NCBI GenBank assembly: GCA_030278955.1
Contig: JAOANR010000002.1
Span: 22,368,057 to 22,432,056 of the forward strand
Direction of reading: 5' to 3'
Origin: Hygrophila difformis
Taxonomy: Eukaryota > Streptophyta > Magnoliopsida > Lamiales > Acanthaceae
DNA length: 64,000 nt
The notes below the pieces were generated by a model that did not search any database, had not been told where the DNA came from, and saw nothing but the letters and a program-made list of their open reading frames with translations. The first letter of the stretch is position 1. Each line of letters starts with the position of its first letter. The translations under genes and the position numbers were made by a program. Shown piece by piece: positions 33,121 through 44,347 of the stretch.

Positions 33121-34324
33121 TTCTGGTGCTTCAATTATAAACACCTAATAATTCATGATATACTATACGAGAGTTGGTTAGTATACAGGCACCTGCAGCT
33201 GAGATGTGACACATATGGTTTTGTGTTGGCCAATACAAAGTTATGTTAATAAATAATGATTTACATGTTATAGCAATAAAGATAACATATTCAACTACCA
33301 TTATTAGCTTATCATAAAAACAATCCAAAATAGCATAAGAAAACAAGCCAGAACACAATTGCCAGTGTGGCACTTACTCTAAACAATTCTTGTTTTCTCC
33401 ATGGAAAATTTTTCATTCCAAATCATTAAATTTCCCTTATACATACACTGTTTTGGCTATTGTGAACGAATTTGTGACAAATTCGAGTTTCGCAAAAATG
33501 AATTTTACTTAGAGTAATGGTCCACACACTACATAATGGACCGTGACCCAGACATAGAGGCCTCCACAAAAATTTCTGCAATCGTAGTGCGGTCCTTCCA
33601 AATTATGCGTGAACCACATGCTCTTCCAAAGAACAACATGTGGTTCTCCCAGTCCCCAAAAATCTCCGGCCCAACTGCGGGCTTTGCCATTTCAGAAATT
33701 AGAAAATTTCGAATATGCAAGAAAACAAGGTGGAATCAACCGAAAATGCACAATAATTCCTTGCCTTATAACAACAAAATAACCTCATCGGGTACTTGAT
33801 TCCAAACTTGCAACAACAAAATCCAAGGTTCACAAAGCAAACCACTAAAACTTCCCCTCAGGAATTCCAACCCCAACATTCAAGACTCATGCTCAAAATT
33901 ACAATACAAATAGAAAGAGAGACAAGAATCACTCACCAAAACAAAAATTCCACCAAGACCTTCAAGATCATTACCTCAAGTGCCACGTTACAAACCTTAC
34001 CTTCACGACCCCATATATCCCGCTATAAGAATTGCGTTAGAAGGCGACGGACCAGATACTAAAAGGATTTCGTCGCCTTCCGACAAACTTTTATAATGCC
34101 TTCTACCTCGACCCTAGATAGATACCTTCAATTTCAAAAATTGTGTAGACCTTTCCAGCAATCCACAAAATCAGATTTATAAGCACATAAGCATTGGCCT
34201 CTTTTTGGTTCCTTTAAATTAGGCTCCCAGTTTTGTTACTTCCAATGGCCCAAAGCTAGCTAGGCCCGTTTGTAAGGTCATACAAAATTGAGTTGAAAGC
34301 TCATGTTGTCTTCTAATTTTTATT

Positions 34325-34372
<48 letters not shown>

Positions 34373-34765
34373 TTTATTATTATTTTTTAGGTCTTTGTTA
34401 ACCAAGGGATTTTTTACATTCGTTTTGAGGTCCAAAAGAGTAAATTCGAGGTACTTGTGAGTTAAACGGATAGACATGTCCCACAACAATTATATGTATT
34501 CAATTATTTTCAATTTCAATATACTAATATTGCCAAACAGCAATTCATCCTATTGTTCTGTTTGTAGATGAAATTATATCCTGACTCATGGATGTGGAAA
34601 AATTAAAAGAAATGAATGATCACATGAAGATGATCGTTCTGCCTTCTCCTCGTTGAATTGAACAATGAAATATTGTTGTAAAACTATTAATCCAGGCCAA
34701 TAAATGATTGCCCATTTCGGGAAGAGAGGCTCAATATAAAATCTAGGGCGTGATTGTGCCTATGT
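33121..34765. other. Unassigned AT-rich DNA
   Basis: No convincing gene. Short open frames at 33529-34062 lack any recognisable motif or family resemblance. A TTA/TTTA microsatellite lies at about 34318-34386. Confidence 0.5.
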
Positions 34766-34775
34766 TAGAAATGAA

Positions 34776-34927
34776 TTTTTTTTTTTTTTTTGGAGGAGCC
34801 GGCCATTGAAGACCTGGGAAAGGGATTGTGGGAGCCCATGCCACACAATTACAAACGGAACAAATGGGAGGGATAGGGGGCCAGGTGGAGATTCGAACCC
34901 CAACCTACGGTAAGTCCCAACCCATTC
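34776..34927 (-). mobile_element. SINE (about 152 bp), minus strand
   Basis: Minus-strand element with an internal pol III B-box (GGTTCGAATCTCC, about 34887-34900), 3' oligo(A) tail of about 16 (seen as T-run at 34776-34791) and a 10-bp target duplication TAGAAATGAA at 34766-34775 and 34928-34937. It is too short and unstructured to be a tRNA gene. Family not recognised. Confidence 0.75.
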
Positions 34928-35620
34928 TAGAAATGAAAATGTTAATTGAAATTTTGATCGAAAATAAAATTTGGCTAGGCCTACTGCAAAAAAGGAAAAT
35001 GTGAATAAAACCTCATAATAAAATATATTTTCGTTTTATAGACAAAATGCCGAATGAACCGAGACGAGGTTTAAACTAGTAACTTGGTTGATTTATATCA
35101 ACCTTCAAAAGAGACAAAACAAAGGTCCAAGATTTGAAGCAAACATGGGTGGATCGGTCCCATACCAAAACTTTTCGCTCATACTATAAATATCAGAATA
35201 TGAAAAATTAATACCATTACCATACCATAAATTCAGTATACCGAAAAATTCGGCATAAAAGTTCAGTATTATCGATAAAAAATTTATGAAAATGAACCAA
35301 AATTTTCATATATTAGTTTTAACTTAATTGCAATAAAAATAATTTCCAAAATAATGTAATTCACATAAAAAAAAACATCAATAGGGTTTTAAATGAACTT
35401 TAGAGGTCATTCATAATCTCTTCTTGCATAAATACGATCAACCACGCACCAGTTCCTTCTTTTGGATATGAAAAAGCTTTTTAAAAATAATTAGCAATAT
35501 ATAGATAGTACAATTTAACACTATTTATTTATATATGCTCATGTTTAAAAATATATGTTAGTTTAAATTAGGATAAATATATATACTATTTAAATTTTAA
35601 ACTTAAATAAATAAATGTAA

Positions 35621-36007
35621 TCACTCACTTTTTTCAATTTCTTCAATTTCCTTGTACAAGTCAAGGTTATCATCTGTAAGGTCCTTAAATAAATTGAAAT
35701 CATCCGCTCTTAGCCAATCGTTAGTGCACATCAATGCCTCCACCATTTTAGGACTCAAAGCACATCTAAAAGGATCCACAATTCTTTTGCTTAAACTAAA
35801 AGCTGATTCACTAGCAATAGTTGAGCAAGGAATTGCAATTATATCCTTAGCAATGATTGAGAGAACGGGGTATCTAGCATCACTTCCTTTCCACCACTCT
35901 AAAAGATTGAAAGATTGATTAAATCTTTTTTCAGTATCATCTGCTAGATGCTTATCTACTTCATTGAAGATCTCTTGAAGTTGCTCTACTTGAATTTGTG
36001 CATCTAC
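35621..36007 (-). pseudogene. hAT transposase, C-terminal dimerisation domain
   Basis: VDAQIQVEQLQEIFNEVDKHL followed by the hATC signature: LLEWWKGSDARYPVLSIIAKDI, STIASESAFSLSKRIVDPFR, LSPKMVEALMCTNDWLRA. Residues upstream of 36007 in the open frame come from LTR B. The stop is at 35621-35623. Before the LTR insertion this joined in frame to LLDELYKDV at 38793 onward. Confidence 0.85.
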
Positions 36008-38792
36008 TGTAATACTCGAGAATTTTGTAACATAAATAAATAAAGGCAATAAATAAATAAAATAAATAATTGAAAGATAAAATGAGAAATGGAATTTAAT
36101 TCCAAAAGGAATTAAAGTTCCAAGAACCCGTGAAGACGAAGACAATTAAATAAATTGTTACACGGGAACCCAAAATTAATGAACTCAATAATTCAAGCCC
36201 AAGATTTAAATTCAGATCCGAACAAAATTAAGATAGGAAATTGGAGCCCAAAAATAGCCCGGAAATCGGAGCCCAAGAACATAGGGGGATAGAAGTCCGA
36301 AAGAGAGGAGAAAAGACCCGACGGATCGCACGACCCGACCCAAACCGAAGTCCAGGCCAGGATGGCGCGGTCGCTGCACGGTGCGAGAGGGAGAACGCGC
36401 CAAGGGCGCGCCGTTAGCAGCAGTCGCGGCGTAGCGCGATTTTCTCGCCCGATTTTAGATTTTTCGACTTCGGTTGCTTACCTTTCGGCTCAAGGCACTC
36501 AAGGGTAGATCTTGGATGACCCCTAGGTCTCCTAAGTCTATAAATACTCGTCCCTTCCGACTCCTAACACTTTTCAAAACCCTTCGAAAATACCTATACG
36601 TTTCAAACCCTAATCCCGGAGTCGTCGGAGGCACGAAGGCAGCAAGGGCTGAGATTTGGACGAAAATTCAGAGACTCTCATCGTATTGGTAAGGTTTTGT
36701 CCGTTCTATTCCATTCAAATTCGAAAGAGAATTCTAACTTCACCTATTCTTTCTTTCTAAACCCCGATCCGGATCAAGAACGAGGAACTCGACGAATCTA
36801 GGAGACAAACGGTGAACGTGGAAGCCACGCCTACGAACTTGACGAGCCGGATGATCCAATATATTTTAGTTAACCTTACTTTGGTTTTGGGAGATTTAAA
36901 ATACACCTAAACATAAGGATCAAATCAAATAACCCTAATTCTGTCAACATAAAAACCCTACAGCGCAGCAATTTCGTGTGAATTTTTCGAACCCTTAAAA
37001 CTGTTCAAACGGAAAAACTTAAAACACAAAAAACATTTCTAAGACACTGATCTAGTTTGTGTAAAATTTTCATAATTTTACATTGTGTTTTGACATCTGA
37101 AAACGGCCCCAAACGAACCTGCCTCAAATTTAGATCTTGAAACGGTGACAGATTCATAGTTCGAACTTGATGATGACTTTTACACTAGATCCAGGCCGAT
37201 TTAGGATTATTGTTAAAAATAAAAGTAGTAGATCTATAAGTCTGAAATACCACTCTAAAATTTTAGAATTTTTCGCCAAGTTTTGAACCTCCGAATTCGA
37301 ACCGAACCAATCTGCGTTTACTTTGAACTTCTAAAAATGGACAGAATAGTTTTCTGAATTTAATCCGATTTTTCTTAATTGATCCGGTTGGAAATAGGCC
37401 TTGAGTTCTAAATGAAAGTTGTAGATCATCGTGTTAGAATTAGGCCTATAAATTTTCGTTAAGTTTGGTGTGCATTTGATATGTTAAAAATTAAATCTTT
37501 GAAAACTGTTACGTCTGAATCCGGGCAGAACACTATTTCTGTACAAAATCTCATTTTTGACTTGTTTCCTTAACCCGGATTGAAAAAGTTAAAACAAGAA
37601 ACTTGTTCGTTAGTGTGTTGCGAGCTACTGCTCAAATTTCAGAAATTTTGGCCATGAGATGGATTTTTAAATAATATTGGCGCGAACAGCGACATGTGAG
37701 AGTATTTTTAAGAAACTTGTTGAAATTGTGAAATTGGCCTTTAATGTTCAAACAAGGGAAAATTTCCTTTGAAATAAAATAAATAAGCGAAAGTTTTCGA
37801 AATCCCGTTATGACTAGATTGAGCTTCCTACGTAGAGGGTGAGTGTCCCATCGGGTGCCCCTCTAGCTTTTTGCTTCGGGCCTAAACGGACGAGAGTAAT
37901 CTATGTAGGGGGTGAGTGCTCTGCAGGGTGCCCTCCTAGCTTTGCACGTCGTGCCTGATTGGACGATGGTGTTGAACATGAGAAACTATGCCAAAACGGC
38001 GTGAGATATAAGGCCTACACTCTCGAGAATATCCGTATGGGTTTCCCAAGGCTCCGGAGTGGTACTGGGTATGGTGGATACGGTTGCGGCCGCCGGACTA
38101 CCGGCTAAACTTCTAGAGATTGCAACGCAATCGTAAAAAACTTGAAATACCTAATTTTGATGTAACGGGGATGACTAAAATACTCTTATCTATTACTTGC
38201 ATTTAAACTATTTAGTGCTTTATTTAAATTAGTTATTGCTTTTATTTAAATGTATGATTGGTTAGAGACCATGATTTAATTTTTACAATTTATTTAGTTA
38301 ATTAAATTAAATTATATATTATCTAGTAGCATGCTTTTATTTAAATTTAATTAAAGGCTTGAAACCCCATAATCATGCTATGTGTTAACTTACTCAGCAC
38401 GTTTTGCTGACCCAAACCATTTTTCCCCTTTTCTTTCAGAGTATGAGGATTATGCATCATCATATGCATACATGGGAACATTTGGGGGGAAACTCTATTT
38501 TAAATTCCTGCATTTAGTTATGACTTGCATGAACGGGCCTGTTTAACCCCTGTTTTGGCCATGTTGGCCCAATTTTTAAATTTCTGCTGCATTATATATA
38601 TGTAAATATTACATTCCGCTGCAACTTTGATATTATTATTTTTAAATTATATTACAATGGATTGTTTGAATATTTTAAATTTTGAAAAACCATAGCCTTG
38701 CATCTATTTAGCAAGCTCGGAGAAACCGTGCCTTGCTAGGGAGGTGTGGCGGTGACAACCCGGCCTGGGTTACAAAAAACTGGGGTGTTACA
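36008..38792 (+). repeat. Solo LTR of family B (2785 bp)
   Basis: TGTAATACTC to GGGGTGTTACA with target duplication TCTAC (36003-36007 and 38793-38797), so it is a solo LTR left by recombination between LTRs. It has the shared layout: GC-rich block about 36360-36450, TATA at 36539, AAACCCTAATCCCGGAG leader shared with family A, donor-like GTAAG at 36689, four AT-rich modules (about 37010-37650), two hairpins (37833-37865, 37906-37938), hairpin 38394-38410 and CAG at 38439. Confidence 0.9.
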
Positions 38793-39990
38793 TCTACATC
38801 CTTGTACAACTCATCCAAAAGACATCACCCTCACAACTTATACCATCTCCATCATTATACTCTTTTTTTTTTTCTCAAACTAGACATATCATGTACTCCC
38901 TTGTACTCAATCCTCAGAGTTACCAAGTCTTTTTTAAAATTTTCCACAAACTCTTGGACCTCTGCTACAGTATTTCCCAACTTCTTCATGCAGACTTTGG
39001 TCATCTAAAGTTTATTTCTTGGGTCCAAAAAATTTACAACAAAAATCAAAGGATTCATATTGCTCCAATTCCCCTAATATTTATCAAATTTCTTCTTCAT
39101 TGCAAGTGCAACCATCTTAAGAGTTTGTTCAGAATCTTCATTGTTCTTCTTCTCAATCTCAATTTGTAATGTAACCATTGATTGATAAATCAATTGAGAT
39201 GTATTAAGAGATTTTGTTGCACTTAACTCTAAAGTAGCATCATAGAACTTTTTCAAAAAATGCACAAAAGCTCTTGCATTTTCCCCATCCTCTATACTTG
39301 GGAGGCCCTACAATTTTTTTCCATTCTCATCTTTTCCATGTCAATAGCTTGAATAAGGAATCCATTCTTCAGCCATTCTTTCAAACACCCTTCTATATTT
39401 TAGTGCAATATGAAGCATTTTACGAGTTGCATTCCACCTAGTTTTGACATCCATTGGCACTGTTGATGTACTAGAAAACTTGGCCAGCAATGCGAACCCT
39501 CTAAATTTATTCAATTTAGAAGGGGAAGAATGAATAAACAACCGCATTTTTTATAGATTTGATTTAAGCAACAAGTTCTTTTAATCCATACTTAACATTT
39601 AAGTTATGTGACATGCATACCACATGTATAAATATTTCCCTTCAAATAACAATGAGTTTTCACTTTTCATCCTCTTTCTCAAGTAGTCAATTGCAGTATC
39701 ATTAGAAGAAGCATTATCAACTACAATTGAAAACACTCTCTTAGACAACCCTCTCTTAGACAACCCTCAATCATCTTGCCAATTTCTTCTCCAACATGAC
39801 AAGTGATTTTTGTAAAACTAATTATTGTTTTATGAAGTTTCCAATCAGTATCCAAATAATGAGATGTGATGACCATGTAGTTTATGTTTTGCATACACGT
39901 GCAAGTATCAGTTGTAATACTTACTCTTTGGGTACTAATCACAATTGAAATCTTAGCCTTTTCAACTAGAACAAATCAAAAACCATACCT
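38793..39990 (-). pseudogene. hAT transposase, central region
   Basis: Read leftward: VSITTDTCTCMQNINYMVITSHYLD.DWKLHKTIISF (RNase H-like fold start), GKMIEGCL, VFSIVVDNASSNDTAIDYLR, a CAC/H region, DVKTRWNATRKMLHIALKYRRVFERM, HFLKKFYDATLELSATK and KYWGNWSNMNPLIFVVNFLDPRNKL. A 15-bp tandem duplication at about 39744-39773 and several frameshifts break it. Confidence 0.85.
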
Positions 39991-40032
39991 GCAACTTTTT
40001 TCGACTAAGAATTATGAATCTTGGTTGTAATT

Positions 40033-40886
40033 TGATGTCATGCGCAAAGTGCGACATTTACTTGTGTTTAAATAATGAGTTAAAGGTTTAATTGGTGGAA
40101 ATTGTGGAATTATTTGCTAAAAGTAATGATTTTGAATAAAAATATTAAATTGTGATCTTATCTCATGATTCTATGTATTTTAATGTATTTTGTGTTAAGA
40201 TTGCATATTTTTAGGTGTTTTTAGCAAGTCAAGGGCCAAAGGGACAATGAAGAATTCAATTGGAGCTCTAAAACTCGGAAAACGGAAGAAAATTAGTGAA
40301 AACAGTCCAGAACGCGTGCCGACCGTGCGACCAGCGTGCGAAGGAGAGGCACCGCATGCACACAGTACGGTGCGGAGCAAAACCGCGCGCCCGCTGCGCA
40401 GCCCCTGCACATGCGTTATCAGGAAGATGAGGTGATTGAAAGAGAGTTCTTTGCTAGACATGACCCCTATAGGAAATTTGAGCAGTTAGAGGAGAGTTGT
40501 GAGGACTTAGCTGAAAGTAAGTGTGAGGGAGGATTACCTTTGCAAGTAGCATGTGCAATAGAAGAGTCTAAGTTAGTCCCATCTGTTGAAAAGCCACCTG
40601 TACTGACTTTGAAAGAGCTGCCATCACATTTAAGGTATGTTTTTCTTTGTGAGAATGATACATTACCTGTTATTGCAAGTAATAAATTAAATGATGATCA
40701 ATTAAATGCATTAACCAAAGTGTTGAGTAAGCATATTAGAGCAATAGGTTGGACAATAGCTGATATCAAGGGACTGAGTCCAGCACTATGTACACACCGG
40801 ATTTACATGGAGGAGGATGACAAGCCAGTGAGACAGCCCCAAAGGAGATTGAATCCACATCTACAAGAAGCTGTAAGGGCAGATGT
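40033..40886 (+). pseudogene. Athila/Tat-like gypsy remnant: LTR piece fused to pol
   Basis: 40410-40886 encodes the stretch between protease and RT typical of Athila/Tat elements: VLTLKELPSHLRYVFLCEND, LPVIASNKL, AIGWTIADIKGLSPALCTHRI and PQRRLNPHLQEAVRADV. Upstream, 40033-40408 looks like non-coding LTR or leader sequence, so gag and protease seem to have been deleted. LTR C inserts at 40887 (TSD GATGT presumed, 40882-40886) before the RT palm. The open frame past 40886 is LTR sequence. Confidence 0.65.
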
Positions 40887-43711
40887 TGTAATACCCGGGG
40901 TTTTTACAACGCCCAAAGAAACGAAATAAAATTTCTTTCCGAGAAGAAAATAATTTATTACAATAAATTATTGCTCGGAAATGGCGTGACTGATAAATTC
41001 AAAGAATTCGAACCCAAATTTTGGTCAAGTCGAAATGGGATGAAAGAGGGAAAGGAAGCCCGAAGATATTCCATGGATTAATCCCAAAAGAATTGGAATT
41101 AAATTCAAGAAGGAAAAGAATTTTAATTCCAAGAACCCGTGAAGTCGGAAATAATTTAATTAGATAAATTATTGCACGGGAGCCACAGGACGACGAATAC
41201 AGGCCGACGGATTCGAACTCGACGAATTCTTGGTTTCAAATATGAAATTCATTAGAGTCAAAATAAAATTTAGAAAGGAATCGTAACCCCAGAAATGACC
41301 CGAAAAGTCGAACCGAAAACATAGGGGATAGAAACCCGATCGAGAAAAGAAGAAAAGACCCGACGGACCTCGCGGACCGCCGAACCGACTCGGGCCGGCG
41401 GCCCGAGCTCGCCGCGCGCCACCGCGTGGCCACCGCACGGAAGACGGAGTCGCGACTCCAGGCCTGGCCACATGTGCTCCGCGCGGGCAAAGGCGTAGGT
41501 GCGCGTCACCAGCGCGCCAGAGGTGCAGAAGGTGTAAACTTTCCTTCTATAGCGATTTTCTTGCCAAAAATCCATCCCCTAACGAGGGCAAGCGGATCAA
41601 AGCTTTTGGGAAGGCCATAATATCAATATTGGGCGCCCCCTACCCCATATTTTCAGTAAACAAACCCTAGACACTCCCATCTTTTCTCTCCAAGTTCAAA
41701 ACTCCTTCGACTCCACTTTCCGGTGAGTATTCCGGCGACGACGAGGCAAACGGGATGAACCCTCTACCCTCTAGAACCTTGGTAAGTAGTATTACAGTGT
41801 TTGAATCGTCCATAAGCTTTAACAAACTCGAAATCTAACCATTTTCCTTTGCTACGATTTTACGTCGGGAAATGAACAAAAAGCGATCGGAGAAGTTGGC
41901 CGTTCGTCGCGACCTTAGGACGTCCGGAAACCCTTTATAGTGACCCTACTCTCTAACTAAGTAAGTTAAGACCTTACTCACAAATTTTTGTGGTTTATTG
42001 TTGTTTAAAACTCGAGATCTATACCCGTAACAAAAATCGATTTTCAAAAACCCTATTTTCGTCCAATTTTAAAAACTCGCCTAAAACTCGACCTTCGTGA
42101 ATTCATACCTAAAACTTTTCAACATAGATTTTGTTCCTAAGACTTTAATCTATCTTGTGTCCAAATTTCAGCCATTGACATTAAGGTTTGCTATCCTAAA
42201 TCTCGCCGTAAACTTTCTGTGACAAGCCGAACATTTGAAACCGTTGGCAGATTTCATTACTCGACTTGATGCATGTTTTTCACCCGTTTTTAGAATGATT
42301 TAACTTTGCATTTCTAACAAAAGTTGTAGATAAATGTGTCTAGATTATGCATATAACATTTCATGGATTTTGGAGTTCATTTGATATGTCAAACGGCCGA
42401 ATTTCAGAACCTGTTTTAAGCAATCTTTTGAGTCCGCGCGTGTACAGCGTGTTGTGATTGATTTTTGAACACCTAAAATTCATTATTTCGAAATTCTTAA
42501 AACACGAACGTTGTTCCTTAATGTGTTGTGTATCTCTTGTAAAAATTTCGGATCAATTGGCTTTGAAATGAATTTTTAATCGGCGTCGCACGAACCTGTG
42601 ACGAAATCAGTTTTTGAGACAGAAATTATCTTTTGTAAAGAACTCAAATTTTGACTCACTTCGAAACCTTATTTCCAAAAACTTAAAACATGAAAGTTGT
42701 TCGTGTGTGTGTTTTTGAGCTACTGTGTAAATTTCAGAATTTTTGGTGTAAAAATGAATTTTTAATTAAGAAAGGCGTAAACTGCGTCAAATCGGATTTT
42801 TCGAACTTGAGAAAACTCGAACTATGAAACGCGATATCGAATCTTTTGATCACTTGAAATACGAACTTTTGAAAAATCCCGTTCACTAGGCTGAGCCGAT
42901 CTTCATGCTATCATTACCTTTGAGACTGCCTCGTTAGTGGTCTCCCTACTATCTGAGATTGCCTCGTTAGTGATTTCCTTATTATGCCAAAACGGCAGTT
43001 GTGCACATGGTCTGCCAAAACGGCAGTGAGAAATACACGGCCTGCCCGAGTGGCAGTGAAACCGCTTGAAATGTCTGTCAAATGACAGTTGACATACATG
43101 CCTGTCAAATCGACAGTAGATACACACGGCTTGCCGAAATGGCAATCGAGATACATGGCTAGCCAAAACGGCAGTCAATACTGATATGGCTGCGGCCGTC
43201 GGTTCACCGGCTAACTGATTATGATTTTTGAGATTGCCTCGTTAGTGAATCTCCCTTGTGTGGTGTCCTCTTCTTAGTTGCGGGATAAAATATAAAAGAC
43301 TTGTGTGAGTGTTGATTACGCTTAAATCTTTTGTATCCTGTTTTTAAATTACGCATTTAAATTACGTCATTTAAGTTATGCTTTTAAATTCCGCTTTTAA
43401 ATTAAGTCTTTTAAATTATGCATTGTCGTCTTGAATAAATTAAACATGTTTTCCGCTGCGAATAAAATATGGATTTTTAAAGTAATGCATGACAAGTGAA
43501 TCTTTGGATTTAAACACATGTAACCCCTTAAATTGTTTCGTTAGGGCTTAACTTACTCAGTATTTTATATACTGATAAAACCCGTTGTTCATTTTTCCAT
43601 TACAGAGTACGGAGCATGATCATGCATCGGGGATCACTTTGGGTATTTAATTATTTGTTCTACATGACTTGCATACGGGCTTGTTAACCCGAGTTTTGGC
43701 CATGTCGGCCC
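40887..43711 (+). repeat. LTR of family C, interrupted by the LARD element
   Basis: Starts TGTAATACCCGGGG. It has the shared layout: GC-rich block about 41340-41530, GTAAG at 41782, GTAAGTTAA at 41961, AT-rich modules (about 42121-42745), hairpin array 42985-43176, hairpin 43557-43575, CAG at 43605 and GGCCATGTCGGCCC. Its last 200 or so bases should lie beyond the LARD and element D insertions, off the window; only GGCCCTGTA is seen at 58882-58890. Whether it was a full element or solo LTR cannot be told. Confidence 0.75.
42985..43176 (+). repeat. Hairpin array with compensated stem changes in LTR C
   Basis: Consecutive 5-bp-stem hairpins with 4-5-base loops: TGCC/GGCA (42985-42997), CTGCC/GGCAG (43012-43026 and 43042-43056), CTGTC/GACAG (43075-43088 and 43102-43116), TTGCC/GGCAA (43131-43145), and a weaker GCC/GGC near 43162. 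Spacers contain ATACAYGG. The changes keep base pairing. Confidence 0.8.
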
Positions 43712-44326
43712 TGATAATGGCCAAAATTGACCATTATTTTCAATCTATTTCCGTGTCTAATACGGACATTTGATCGCATTCCGGTCTTATTTAAATAAGA
43801 AAGCAGTCGAATTTGACAGATTTATGCAAGTTTGTATAAATAATAAGCTGGTATTGAAAAACACAAAAATATTGTTATTTTTATTATTTTCATATTAAAA
43901 AACCCACAAACATGATAAAATACTAAAAATCCCACATTTGATAATTATGGTCTAGTAATATTTGTTCGGTGGAACACGGGTCCATTAAACGAATTTCTAG
44001 CCAAATAATCAAGTGGAATAAATATTATATTTATAATATTACATTTTGATGTATATATTTATAACTTTTATGTTTATTTTTATTTCTGTTTTCTGATTTG
44101 ATTAAGAAATAATTAGTTAACTAATCACTGTTAATTTTAATTAATTGCAGGTGTTTAAGTTAAGTTGGTCCAAAGAGTTTTAAATCCAGTCCAGCAAGTT
44201 CAAAGCCCAATCTGGAAGCCCAATTGATCCATTATCCAAGCCCAAACCCCTAAACCCACTAAGCCCAATCCAACTCCAACCCCATTAGCCCAAGCCCACT
44301 AAAATCAAGCCCAAACCCCATTCAAA

Positions 44327-44347
44327 CCCTAACCTAACCCTAACCCC
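44327..44347. repeat. Short telomere-like tract in LARD LTR
   Basis: CCCTAACCTAACCCTAACCCC, only about three and a half units, preceded by several AAGCCCA motifs (44196-44315). Too short to be an interstitial telomere; resembles telo-box plus site II promoter motifs. Confidence 0.6.

Larger units (their letters stand above)
35146..40010 (-). mobile_element. hAT (RICESLEEPER-like) element, split by solo LTR B
   Basis: Left terminal region (35146-35400) matches the non-autonomous derivative at 31677; transposase coding sequence on the minus strand runs from about 39990 to 35621. The 5' end with the BED zinc finger is missing and the right edge meets an Athila/Tat-like fragment near 40010-40033. 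Solo LTR B interrupts the gene at 36008-38792. Confidence 0.75.

Noticed and set aside
33529..34062. Short open frames in AT-rich DNA
   Set aside because: No recognisable motif, no codon pattern and no neighbours that support a gene.
34860..34927. tRNA gene suggested by the GGTTCGAATC box
   Set aside because: No cloverleaf can be drawn; A tail and target duplication show a SINE.
36008..36145. N-terminal extension of the hAT dimerisation frame
   Set aside because: Translated sequence of solo LTR B.
42985..43176. CRISPR-like repeat/spacer appearance
   Set aside because: Units are palindromes with short loops in a plant LTR, spacers are too short and alike, and no cas genes exist here.
44327..44347. 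Interstitial telomere
   Set aside because: Only three to four imperfect units and repeated in both LTRs, so part of the element.
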